The notes under the pieces were generated by a model that saw only the letters and a list, made by a program, of their open reading frames with translations, was not told the origin of the DNA and made no database searches. A program made the translations under genes and the position numbers. Positions 6,263 to 12,866 of a stretch of DNA of 37,158 nt are shown here, one piece after another. This DNA is from a virus. The stretch covers positions 1-37,158 of the IMG/VR virus record IMGVR_UViG_3300037217_000069. One strand, given 5' to 3'. Position 1 is the stretch's first letter. Each line of letters opens with the position of its first letter.

Positions 6263-6502
6263 ATGAGCAACGCGGCTTCAAGAGTGATCGACATATGCGG
6301 CGGCCCAAAGGCCGTGGCCGGCATGCTCGGTATCGGCGTCATTTCTGTTCGAAAGTGGACCTATACCACTGATCGCAATGGCGGAACCGGTGGTCGCGTG
6401 CCAACCAAGCGCATCGCGCCGCTAATACGGGCCGCGCGTGCGCATGGCATCGCGTTGACGCCTGCCGATTTCTTTGACGACGAGGATTGCCATGCCGTTT
6501 GA
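6263..6502 (+). CDS. Cro-like / carph-isopro-type HTH protein
   Basis: A 79-residue protein. VIDICGGPKAVAGMLGIGVI at about 8-27 is a YdaS/Cro-like helix-turn-helix, followed by RVPTKRIAPLIRAARAHGI and an acidic end, the pattern of small Cro-like regulators annotated as carph-isopro-domain proteins. It is the first gene of the rightward operon, divergent from the repressor. ATG at 6263 has no Shine-Dalgarno and starts about 31 bp after TTGACA, consistent with leaderless translation. Expected role: lytic-switch regulator competing for the same operators. Confidence 0.75.
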   Translation: MSNAASRVIDICGGPKAVAGMLGIGVISVRKWTYTTDRNGGTGGRVPTKRIAPLIRAARAHGIALTPADFFDDEDCHAV

Positions 6503-6749
6503 TCCATCGATCAGTCCGATCTTGAGTGCCTTTGGCACAACGTTGCCTTCAACAAATCAAATTATTGCGCGTGTTGCGCATTTCCAGCCCACAAATGGCC
6601 GAAGCCGCGCCAGCGTCTCGGCATCCCCGAGCTTCGCCCGGCCCGTCTCGGCCGGCGGAGGGCGCGCCGCGATGCCGCCGCGTGCGCCTTCGGTCGAGAC
6701 GGCGCCTGCTGCCATAGCGACGCCCGTGGCAATCGGGGCCGCGTCGTGA
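6492..6749 (+). CDS. Small hypothetical protein containing a translated 74-bp repeat
   Basis: An 85-residue Ala/Ser/Pro-rich product. Residues about 38-62 are encoded by the 74-bp repeat at 6604-6677, so that part probably reflects a mobile repeat insertion rather than an ancestral domain. ATG at 6492 overlaps the Cro-like gene by 11 bp and GAGG lies upstream. The stop overlaps the next GTG as GTGA. The first ~35 residues (MPFDPSISPILSAFGTTLPS) may be the original protein. No family recognised. Confidence 0.5.
   Translation: MPFDPSISPILSAFGTTLPSTNQIIARVAHFQPTNGRSRASVSASPSFARPVSAGGGRAAMPPRAPSVETAPAAIATPVAIGAAS
6604..6677. repeat. Dispersed 74-bp repeat, copy 1
   Basis: Matches 7928-8001 in the same orientation with 4 differences in 74 bp. 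It contains CCGAG/CTCGG arms that can pair and a GGCGGAGGGCGCGCC end. It is translated within the 6492-6749 frame. Confidence 0.85.
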
Positions 6750-7057
6750 ACTCCCCGGCATCGCCCCTCTCGCAAGAAGCGATAGCGGAACGGCTCGCCG
6801 CCAGTAGGCGAGAGGCCGACGCCGCTGAGTCTGCCTGCGATTGGAACGGTTACCGCGATGCCCTGGATCGGCTCGTCTCCGCAGCCATGGCGACAGACGA
6901 CGTTGAGGAGGTCATGGACGCTCTATGGCGGCGCCGCTCTTTCGAACGGCGCTGCCAATCGCTTGCTACAGCCGCTCGTCCAAAGACCGGAAGATTCGTT
7001 CCAGCTCTTCGCGGGCTGCTGCGGTTCGTCCTTCGTAGCCGGCGGCACCGTCCATGA
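6746..7057 (+). CDS. Small helical early protein (103 aa)
   Basis: GTG start overlapping the previous stop (GTGA). Residues 1-70 are a typical soluble helical sequence (QEAIAERLAASRREADAAES, DVEEVMDALWRRRSFERR). The last ~30 residues are Arg/Leu-rich and lie opposite the 3' end of the minus-strand gene 6966-7244 (92-bp convergent overlap), so the C-terminus may be a read-through extension. No family recognised; its position in the rightward early operon suggests a regulatory or takeover peptide. Confidence 0.55.
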   Translation: MNSPASPLSQEAIAERLAASRREADAAESACDWNGYRDALDRLVSAAMATDDVEEVMDALWRRRSFERRCQSLATAARPKTGRFVPALRGLLRFVLRSRRHRP

Positions 7058-7244
7058 TGTCCATTCTTGCCATGACGCCGTCGAAGATAGTGCGCAGGAA
7101 CCTTGCGGCATCCGGCGATTGCCGCGCCACGGCGAGAAACAACTCGTCCATGACGATCGACCGCGCCCAATGCTTTGCTTCTAGCTTGCCCAGGCGCAGC
7201 TTCAACGTTCTGAGCCATGACGGCTCGCTTTCATCCGATGCCAT
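6966..7244 (-). CDS. Small helical protein paired with the secreted cargo protein (92 aa)
   Basis: A 92-residue acidic/basic helical protein (WLRTLKLRLGKLEAKHWARS, ARFLRTIFDGVMARMDIMDG, AREELERIFRSLDERL). ATG at 7244 follows a purine-rich AGGG; it starts 16 bp after the stop of the secreted-protein gene, so both form a minus-strand pair. No signal peptide. I do not recognise a family. It converges head-on with 6746-7057. Confidence 0.62.
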   Translation of the reverse strand: MASDESEPSWLRTLKLRLGKLEAKHWARSIVMDELFLAVARQSPDAARFLRTIFDGVMARMDIMDGAAGYEGRTAAAREELERIFRSLDERL

Positions 7245-7260
7245 CCCTGCGCCCCTCTCA

Positions 7261-7830
7261 CTACTTCGCCGGTTCGAGCACCTCGATGTCGTTGACCGTG
7301 GCGCCGATATACGCCACGTCAGGGAAGCCGTAGCTCGGATAGAAGATCTGCCACAGCGTGGCGGTGAACTTCACGGTCTCCCCGCCGGAGAAATCGCGGA
7401 GCTTGGTGTAGAGCGGGCTCGGGTCGTCGGTCACGCCCATGGGAAAGACCTGGCCGCTTTCTTCGAGCGCGCCCAGGAACATGTTCGGCGCGATCTGGAT
7501 CTCGATCGCAGCACCACGCGGCGTGAGGGGCGCGACCTTTGCCACCGTGCCCGTCCATTGGATGCGCTGATTGTCCATGATGAAGTTCTGCACCAGCCGG
7601 GCGCAGTTCTTGACCGCCTCGCCCTGCAGCAGCGGCATGGTGACCGCATGCGCGTCCTGCCCGCATTTGTCGAACGCGGCAACCAGCTTGTCGCGATCGG
7701 CGAAGGGGCGGTGCGGCTTGCTCAGGCTGGGCGCGGGGGTGAAGTCGGTATTCGGCGGCAGCTGCTGTTGCGCCTCGGCGCCGGCAGCGGCCAACAGCAG
7801 CGCCAGGGCGCCGGCAAATCTCACCTGCAT
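7261..7830 (-). CDS. Secreted/periplasmic cargo protein, OB-like C-terminus
   Basis: A 189-residue protein with a clear Sec signal peptide (MQVRFAGALALLLAAAGAEA, cleavage likely before QQQ). The mature part has two Cys (FDKCGQ, KNCARL) that could form a disulfide, and a beta-rich second half (IQWTGTVAKVAPLTPRGAAI, ETVKFTATLWQIF, AYIGATVNDIEVLEP) that may adopt an OB-like fold. GGAG lies 7 nt before the ATG. It is on the strand opposite to the surrounding early genes and bracketed by the two 74-bp repeats, typical of cargo expressed from the lysogen. No specific function is assignable. Confidence 0.72.
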   Translation of the reverse strand: MQVRFAGALALLLAAAGAEAQQQLPPNTDFTPAPSLSKPHRPFADRDKLVAAFDKCGQDAHAVTMPLLQGEAVKNCARLVQNFIMDNQRIQWTGTVAKVAPLTPRGAAIEIQIAPNMFLGALEESGQVFPMGVTDDPSPLYTKLRDFSGGETVKFTATLWQIFYPSYGFPDVAYIGATVNDIEVLEPAK

Positions 7831-7927
7831 TGCTATTCTCCGGGGGATGAACTCAACCCGGACGGTATAGCGGCAACTCTCTTCTGTCGAGACGAAGGTG
7901 CCTGGAGCGCAACCACTGCGCCGCTGC

Positions 7928-8001
7928 GCCGCGCCGGCGTCTCGCCATCCCCGAGCTTCGTCCGGCCCGTCTCGGCCGGCGGAGGGCGCGCCACGATGCC
8001 G
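7928..8001. repeat. Dispersed 74-bp repeat, copy 2
   Basis: Direct copy of 6604-6677 (70 of 74 identical). It is intergenic here, between the secreted-protein start and the terminator at 8030. The two copies enclose about 1.25 kb containing the minus-strand cargo pair. Confidence 0.85.
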
Positions 8002-8029
8002 GCACGTCGTTTCCTCCCTGAACCGACTG

Positions 8030-8067
8030 CCCGGCCGCGCGTACCCCCTGCGCGGCCGGGGCTTTTT
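8030..8067 (+). terminator. Rho-independent terminator
   Basis: CCCGGCCGCGC (8030-8040), 9-nt loop, GCGCGGCCGGG (8050-8060), then GCTTTTTT. A very stable 11-bp GC stem plus T-run on the plus strand. It lies before the 8121 gene, so it would end or attenuate rightward early transcription unless an antiterminator acts. Confidence 0.85.
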
Positions 8068-8120
8068 TCAGGGATGCGCGCCATGACGATTTGCCACCGG
8101 CTTAGTATCGGAGCAAGCCA

Positions 8121-8462
8121 ATGAAGCCGAGCGTCAATTGCTGCCGTGCCGATCAGATGCCCGCTCCAGATACGGCAATAGTCTACGGCGAACAAGAATT
8201 CGCGCCGGCGATGTTTCACTATGCGCCGGAAGGCTCGGATCTTCGCGAGATCGCCGACAGCAACGGTTTCGACATCCACACTGCTCTTATGCAGCACGAG
8301 TTGCCGGCCGATCATCCGCTGATGCTCTTGTATGAGGATGGTGAAGGTATAGCCCTCCTGGCCGGGTGGGAGCCGAAGTCGCCGGGTCAAGGCTGGAATA
8401 TCGCCGGCCTTTACGACACGGAAGCTGGCCCTGTCGCCATCTTCCTGCGTAAGCGGCCATAG
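8121..8462 (+). CDS. Hypothetical early protein (113 aa)
   Basis: A 113-residue protein of normal composition: an AMFHYAPEGSDLREIADSNG segment, ADHPLMLLYEDGEGIALLAGW and a GPVAIFLRKRP end. GGAG lies 8 nt before the ATG. No family recognised. It starts just downstream of the terminator and 12 bp upstream of the primase, so it probably heads the replication operon. Confidence 0.65.
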   Translation: MKPSVNCCRADQMPAPDTAIVYGEQEFAPAMFHYAPEGSDLREIADSNGFDIHTALMQHELPADHPLMLLYEDGEGIALLAGWEPKSPGQGWNIAGLYDTEAGPVAIFLRKRP

Positions 8463-8474
8463 GCGGGGCGCGCC

Positions 8475-9635
8475 ATGATGATCCCGCAACCGCTCGTCGA
8501 CGAGATCAAGTCGCGTGTCCGGCTGGTGGATTTGATCCGGCGGTCCGTGAAACTGCTGCCGCGGGGCGGCGAGTTCGAGGGTCTCTGCCCGTTTCACGCT
8601 GAGCGCACGCCGAGCTTCACGGTCAACGAGACCAAGGGCTTCTACCATTGCTTCGGCTGCGGCGTTCATGGCGATGCGGTGCAGTTCCTGATCGAGCATC
8701 GCGGTCTCGATTTCTCGGACGCCATCCGCGAGCTGGCCGACATTGCGGGTGTGGCGCTTCCAGGTGACGTGCGACCGCAACCGGCGCGTCCGGCGCCTAT
8801 GGTCCGTCCGGACTATGCGCAGCTTCAGGCCGAGGCCGAAGCGGACGACTCCGCGGCGCTCGAAGAGGCGATCGAGATTCTGCGCGCGGCCGTGCCCGCG
8901 CGCGGCACGCTCGTCGCGGTCTATCTGCGCGAGGCGCGCGGCCTGCCCATGGCGCCGCCGCGCTCGCTCTATTTCGCGCCGTCGCTGCGGTATTTCCATT
9001 CCTGGCGCGAAGGCAAGATCCGGCATAGCCAGCGCGGCGAATGGCCGGCCATGCTGGCGCCGATGAAAGATCCGGACGGCCGGCTCGCCGGCCTACATCG
9101 CACCTGGCTCGCGCGGGACGGATCGACCAAGGCGCCGGTGAAGAAGGCCAAGAAGACGTTGGGGCCGTGCTATCGCCGGCACGGGGCGATCCGCCTGACG
9201 CCGGCGTACCCGGACATGATGATCGGCGAGGGCATAGAGACCGCGCTGTCCGGTGCCGCGCCGTGGTGGTCGGATGAGGCCGAGTGCCCGGTGATCGCCG
9301 GCCGGCCATGCGGTGTCTGGGCCGCCGGGTCACTCGGCCACCTGGCCGGCCGCGGGCTGGGGCAGGGCGAGCCGCACCCCGTTCAGCCCTACCCTGGGCG
9401 CATTCGGCGCCTGCCCTCGGTCGTACCAGATCCGGAACACCCCGGCATCGTGTGGCCGGCAGAATGCCGGCGCATCACGCTCCTCGAAGACGCCGACATG
9501 GCCGACCCGCATTCGGGCGCGGCACAGCTCGACTGCGCGGTCGCGCGCTGGTCGCAGATCGAGCGCCGCGAGGTTCTGCGCGCCCGGCCGCGGCCGGGCA
9601 CGGATTTCAACGATATGCTGAGAGGTGCGGCATGA
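8475..9635 (+). CDS. CHC2 zinc-finger / Toprim DNA primase
   Basis: A 386-residue DnaG-related phage primase. The CHC2 zinc ribbon is at residues 38-62 (Cys38, His41, Cys59, Cys62: CPFH ... CFGCG). A Toprim-like catalytic domain follows, with the EG.ETALS motif near 253 (MMIGEGIETALSGAA) and the acidic ITLLEDADMAD near 335, ending GTDFNDML. It lacks the DnaB-binding domain of host DnaG; the helicase is a separate SF3 protein at 14602. It should make primers for phage replication. ATG at 8475 (or the adjacent 8478); the stop overlaps the next ATG (ATGA). Confidence 0.88.
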   Translation: MMIPQPLVDEIKSRVRLVDLIRRSVKLLPRGGEFEGLCPFHAERTPSFTVNETKGFYHCFGCGVHGDAVQFLIEHRGLDFSDAIRELADIAGVALPGDVRPQPARPAPMVRPDYAQLQAEAEADDSAALEEAIEILRAAVPARGTLVAVYLREARGLPMAPPRSLYFAPSLRYFHSWREGKIRHSQRGEWPAMLAPMKDPDGRLAGLHRTWLARDGSTKAPVKKAKKTLGPCYRRHGAIRLTPAYPDMMIGEGIETALSGAAPWWSDEAECPVIAGRPCGVWAAGSLGHLAGRGLGQGEPHPVQPYPGRIRRLPSVVPDPEHPGIVWPAECRRITLLEDADMADPHSGAAQLDCAVARWSQIERREVLRARPRPGTDFNDMLRGAA

Positions 9636-10294
9636 GCCGGGCGGGTGCGGCGGGAGTGCCGCTGAGCGAATACGATCCGGATGAGGCGCTGCGCCGCCTC
9701 GAGGCAGAAGTCGGCGGCGAGACGCATCGGCTGCCGTCCGGCTTCTGGACGGCCGAGCGGATCAAGGTGCTGCGCACCATGTCCATGGCCGGCGATTGCG
9801 TGGAAGACGTTGCCGCGGCATTCGGGATCACCTGGGAGCAGGTGCGCAACGCTTGCTCAGCACACAACATCCGCCGCCCATCGCGCCGGCAGCAGCGGTC
9901 GCGAGACAGCGAGGGCGAGCGGGCCGTGGCGCTGAAAGTCGTGCGGCCGGTGCCTGGGTCCTTCGCGGCGCAGGCGCTCGCCGGGCTGAGCCTCGCCGAG
10001 TCCGACAATCGGCGCCTGCTCGCCGCCCAAGCGGAACGGCAGGCGGCCAGGGTGATCAAACTCGGCGCGGTTGACGAGGGCGATGCCGACCACGGCTTGG
10101 TCGCGATCGTGGCCAAGGAAGAGCACGCGAAATCGGTCGAAGAGCGCGCCTGGGCGCAAATCCACGCCTGGCGGGACGCGGGCGTGACGCCGATCGAGGC
10201 GTGCCGGCAGCTCGACGTGCTGCATAACCGCAATTGGGACGTGGTGGCGCATCACCTGATGCAGAAGCTGCGGCGGGAGTCGAAGCCATGCTGA
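9632..10294 (+). CDS. GcrA-like helix-turn-helix protein
   Basis: A 220-residue protein. Residues about 36-84 (FWTAERIKVLRTMSMAGDCV, AAAFGITWEQVRNACSAHNI) resemble the N-terminal HTH of the alphaproteobacterial cell-cycle regulator GcrA. The second half is basic and helical, with a repeat-like WRDAGVTPIEACRQLDVLHN segment that could be a second HTH. ATG overlaps the primase stop; the stop overlaps the next start (ATGCTGA). GcrA acts with sigma70 at methylated GANTC sites, so a phage homologue next to DNA methylases is suggestive, but this is inference. Confidence 0.62.
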   Translation: MSRAGAAGVPLSEYDPDEALRRLEAEVGGETHRLPSGFWTAERIKVLRTMSMAGDCVEDVAAAFGITWEQVRNACSAHNIRRPSRRQQRSRDSEGERAVALKVVRPVPGSFAAQALAGLSLAESDNRRLLAAQAERQAARVIKLGAVDEGDADHGLVAIVAKEEHAKSVEERAWAQIHAWRDAGVTPIEACRQLDVLHNRNWDVVAHHLMQKLRRESKPC

Positions 10295-10800
10295 TCGAAT
10301 TCCTGCGCCGGCGGGCCGTTGCGGTCATGACTTCGCGCGAGCCCGACTTCGTGATCGGTTCCGCGGCCGATCCCTATCTGCTGCGCTGGTGGGTGATTCC
10401 GCGCAACCCGTTGTTCAACGTGTATCTGCACGAGTTCCGGCGCGACGACGACGATCGCGCGCTGCACGATCATCCCTGGGCCAGCTGCTCGATCCTGCTT
10501 GACGGCGGATATTTCGAGGAGGTCCCCGCCGAGAAGCGTCATGGGATCGCCGGCCGGCGGAGGATCTGGCGTGCGCCGGGCTCCGTGGTGTTACGCCGTG
10601 CCGGCAGCGCGCATCGTGTCGAGCTTGAGCGCGATTGGCGCTTTGTCGCCGGCCCGCCCGGTCGCCGGGCATTTCCGCGCCCGGCGATCACCATCTTCCT
10701 GACAGGTCCGCGCGTGCGCGAATGGTGGTTTCATTGCCCGAAGGGCTTCGTCAAGGACGGGCACAAGGGTGAGATCGGCCGCGGCTGTGGCGAGCCCTGA
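10288..10800 (+). CDS. Cupin-like phage protein
   Basis: A 170-residue protein with a cupin-like core: the first metal motif LHDHPWASCSILLDGGYFEE (about 51-70), the strand WRAPGSVVLRRAGSAHRVEL (second motif, His near 109) and a Trp-rich end REWWFHCPKGF. Small cupin-fold proteins of this type occur in phage early regions with unknown substrate. It overlaps the preceding gene by 7 bp. Metal binding is likely from the HDH residues; the reaction is unknown. Confidence 0.65.
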   Translation: MLIEFLRRRAVAVMTSREPDFVIGSAADPYLLRWWVIPRNPLFNVYLHEFRRDDDDRALHDHPWASCSILLDGGYFEEVPAEKRHGIAGRRRIWRAPGSVVLRRAGSAHRVELERDWRFVAGPPGRRAFPRPAITIFLTGPRVREWWFHCPKGFVKDGHKGEIGRGCGEP

Positions 10801-10801
10801 C

Positions 10802-11638
10802 ATGGCCGTGCCCACGACGCATCGGCAATTCGGGTCGAAGGTCCGGGTTGCGGCCCAGCTGCTGGCGCTCGTGCCGGCGGATGTCCGCGTCTGGGTCGAA
10901 GGTTTCGCGGGCACGGCAGCCATGACGCTGGCCAAGGCGCCGCATCCCGCCGAGCACATCAACGACTTCAACCGCGATGTGGTCGGCCTCTATTCCGTGC
11001 TGCGCGACGATGCGCAGCGCGAGCGGCTGTGTCGGCTCTTGAGCCTGACACCGTATGCCGAGGCCGAATTCCGTGCCTGTCTCGAAGCGCTCTATGGCGG
11101 TGCCGCACCGGTCGACGATCCGGTCGAGCGCGCGCGGCAATGGCTTGTGTGCAGTTGGCAGGCGATCGGCGGCAAGCAGCTGCTGAAGGCATCGTGGCGC
11201 CTCGATCTCTGTCGATCCTGGCTGATTCCCGTTTGGCAATCCGTGCCGGCCCGGCTGCAGGAAGTGGCGGTGCGGCTGCGCGGCGCACATATCCACTGCA
11301 AGCACATCCTCGAGTTGGTCGACCTGTTCGCGGACAAGCCCGAAGTGCTGCTGTTCCTCGATCCGCCCTATCCGCGGCACACGCTGGCGACGCACGAGAC
11401 GCTCTACGCCGTCGATATGAGCGACGACGAGCATCGTGCGCTGGCGGAACGGCTGCGCACGGTCCGCTGCCGCGTGCTGCTGACCATGGGGCTCGACACG
11501 GTCTATCAGCGCGTGCTGGCCGATTGGCACGTGGTGCCGTTTTCCGTGCGCGGCATGCGCAATGCGGTCAAAACCGAGGCGGCGCTCCTCAACTACACGC
11601 CGCCGGCGCGCACGCTGTTCTGCGAGGCCGCGGAATGA
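10802..11638 (+). CDS. D12-class DNA adenine-N6 methyltransferase (Dam-like)
   Basis: A 278-residue protein. The N-terminal FGSKVRVAAQLL and the AdoMet motif EGFAGTAAM (33-41), then DFNRDVVGLYSVLRD (motif II region), and the catalytic DPPY at 187-190 with following PRHTLATHETLY are those of Dam/T4Dam-type enzymes. It should methylate adenine N6 in a short site; the site cannot be read from the sequence. Motif I has Ala-Gly-Thr instead of the usual F.G.G. ATG at 10802 is chosen because the FGSK core begins 9 residues later; an in-frame GTG at 10769 would overlap the cupin gene. The stop overlaps the next ATG. Confidence 0.85.
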   Translation: MAVPTTHRQFGSKVRVAAQLLALVPADVRVWVEGFAGTAAMTLAKAPHPAEHINDFNRDVVGLYSVLRDDAQRERLCRLLSLTPYAEAEFRACLEALYGGAAPVDDPVERARQWLVCSWQAIGGKQLLKASWRLDLCRSWLIPVWQSVPARLQEVAVRLRGAHIHCKHILELVDLFADKPEVLLFLDPPYPRHTLATHETLYAVDMSDDEHRALAERLRTVRCRVLLTMGLDTVYQRVLADWHVVPFSVRGMRNAVKTEAALLNYTPPARTLFCEAAE

Positions 11639-11916
11639 CGCGCCGGCGGCCGGTCGCGGTCGATCCCGGCGACGATCTCTTCCTGCCGGCGGAGAGGCCG
11701 GCCGGCCCGGCGCTCTCGTCCCAGGACGGTTTGCCGCCCGGACCATACCGTGTTTCGAAGACGCGCGACCTCGCGGCCGGCGGCTATTGCGAGCCGTTCA
11801 CCGTCGTGGCCGGGGATGGGCGCGCCGTCGCCGGGCACGTGCCCAGCATCGCGATCGCGCGGGCGATTGCCCAGGCGCTCAATGCAGCCGGCGCGGTCAG
11901 GGCGGCGGCGGAATGA
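11635..11916 (+). CDS. Small hypothetical protein between methylase and PP-loop gene (93 aa)
   Basis: A 93-residue protein: basic Pro-rich start, then GPYRVSKTRDLAAGGYCEPF and a helical Ala-rich end. It overlaps both neighbours by ATGA, so it is translated with the modification genes. No family recognised; it might be an adaptor for the neighbouring enzymes. Confidence 0.6.
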   Translation: MTRRRPVAVDPGDDLFLPAERPAGPALSSQDGLPPGPYRVSKTRDLAAGGYCEPFTVVAGDGRAVAGHVPSIAIARAIAQALNAAGAVRAAAE

Positions 11917-12866
11917 GCGCGATCGAGCGTTTGCCGATCGCGGTGGTGTCGGTTTCCGGCGGCAAGGACAGCCAGGCGACGGCGAACCTGGCGATCGAGC
12001 GCTATGGCAAAGACCGCGTCGTACTCGTGCATGCCGACACCGGCCATGAGCACGAGGCGACGGTCGAGTTCGTCCGCCACGATCTTCCTGCGATGCTCGG
12101 TCTACCCATACATATAGTGCGGGCCGATTTCAGCGCTGAGATTTCTCGCAAGCGGCTCTATGTCGAGCACGAATGGCCGAAGAAAGGCGTGACGGCCGAG
12201 ATCGTCGCGCGGGCGCTTTCGGTGCTGCACCCTACCAGCGTGCCGTTCCTCGATCTCTGCTTGTGGAAAGGCCGCTTCCCATCGCGTATGCGCCAATTCT
12301 GCACGCGCGAACTGAAGCGGCGCCCGCTCGACGCGTTAATGCTGGAATTGATGTCGTCGGGTGAGCTGGTCGAAAGTTGGCAAGGGGTACGGCGCGACGA
12401 AAGCCTCAATCGCGCTGATGTGCCGGATTGGGAGTGGGCCGCTGAAGGATGGAAGATCGTCCGGCCTATCGCCGGGTGGTCGGCGGAAGAGGTTGTCGCG
12501 TCCGTCCTGGCGCTCGGACAGCGGCTCAACCCGCTCTATTCGCAGGGATGCAGTCGTGTCGGCTGCATGCTGTGCATTAACGCCAGCAAAGATGATGTTG
12601 CCAATTGCGCGCGGCGGTTTCCGCAGCACATCGAGCGAATAAAAGAGTGGGAAAGCTTGGTTGGGCGCGCCAGTAAACGCGGTTTTTCCACCCTATTTGC
12701 CGTGAGCGGAGATCCAACGGAAAGCGACGAGGTCGTCTACGGCCGCTTCAACATAAATTCCATTGTCGAGTGGTCGATGACCTCGCGCGGCGGCAAGCAA
12801 TTCGATCTGTTTCGTGCGGTGGCGGAACCGCCGTCGTGCTCTTCGATCTATGGACTTTGCGAATGA
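11913..12866 (+). CDS. PP-loop ATPase of PAPS-reductase/DndC-like family
   Basis: A 317-residue protein. The PP-loop SGGKDS lies at about 15-20, HADTGHEHEATVEFV at about 40-54 and RQFCTRELKRRP near 128-139, the hallmarks of the PAPS reductase/ATP-sulfurylase superfamily. A Cys cluster C213-x4-C218-x2-C221 with C232 (CSRVGCMLC then NC) could hold an Fe-S cluster or zinc, as in DndC and related phage proteins. PP-loop enzymes adenylate a substrate and pass on sulfur. Lying between Dam-like and C5 methylases with 4-nt overlaps, it may serve DNA or tRNA modification rather than sulfate assimilation. There is no DndD/DndE/cysteine desulfurase partner in the window. Confidence 0.8.
   Translation: MSAIERLPIAVVSVSGGKDSQATANLAIERYGKDRVVLVHADTGHEHEATVEFVRHDLPAMLGLPIHIVRADFSAEISRKRLYVEHEWPKKGVTAEIVARALSVLHPTSVPFLDLCLWKGRFPSRMRQFCTRELKRRPLDALMLELMSSGELVESWQGVRRDESLNRADVPDWEWAAEGWKIVRPIAGWSAEEVVASVLALGQRLNPLYSQGCSRVGCMLCINASKDDVANCARRFPQHIERIKEWESLVGRASKRGFSTLFAVSGDPTESDEVVYGRFNINSIVEWSMTSRGGKQFDLFRAVAEPPSCSSIYGLCE

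Noticed and set aside
7261-7830. Toxin or immunity-protein call for the secreted protein
   Set aside because: Apart from the signal peptide and a beta-rich end, no toxin motif or cognate partner is recognisable.
7054-8124. Long plus-strand frame of 356 residues
   Set aside because: It runs opposite two genes with good codon use, one with a convincing signal peptide; its translation is Arg/His-rich.
7833-9026. Long minus-strand frame over the primase
   Set aside because: It lies opposite the CHC2 primase with its clear motifs, and it has an atypical Arg/His/Asp-rich composition.
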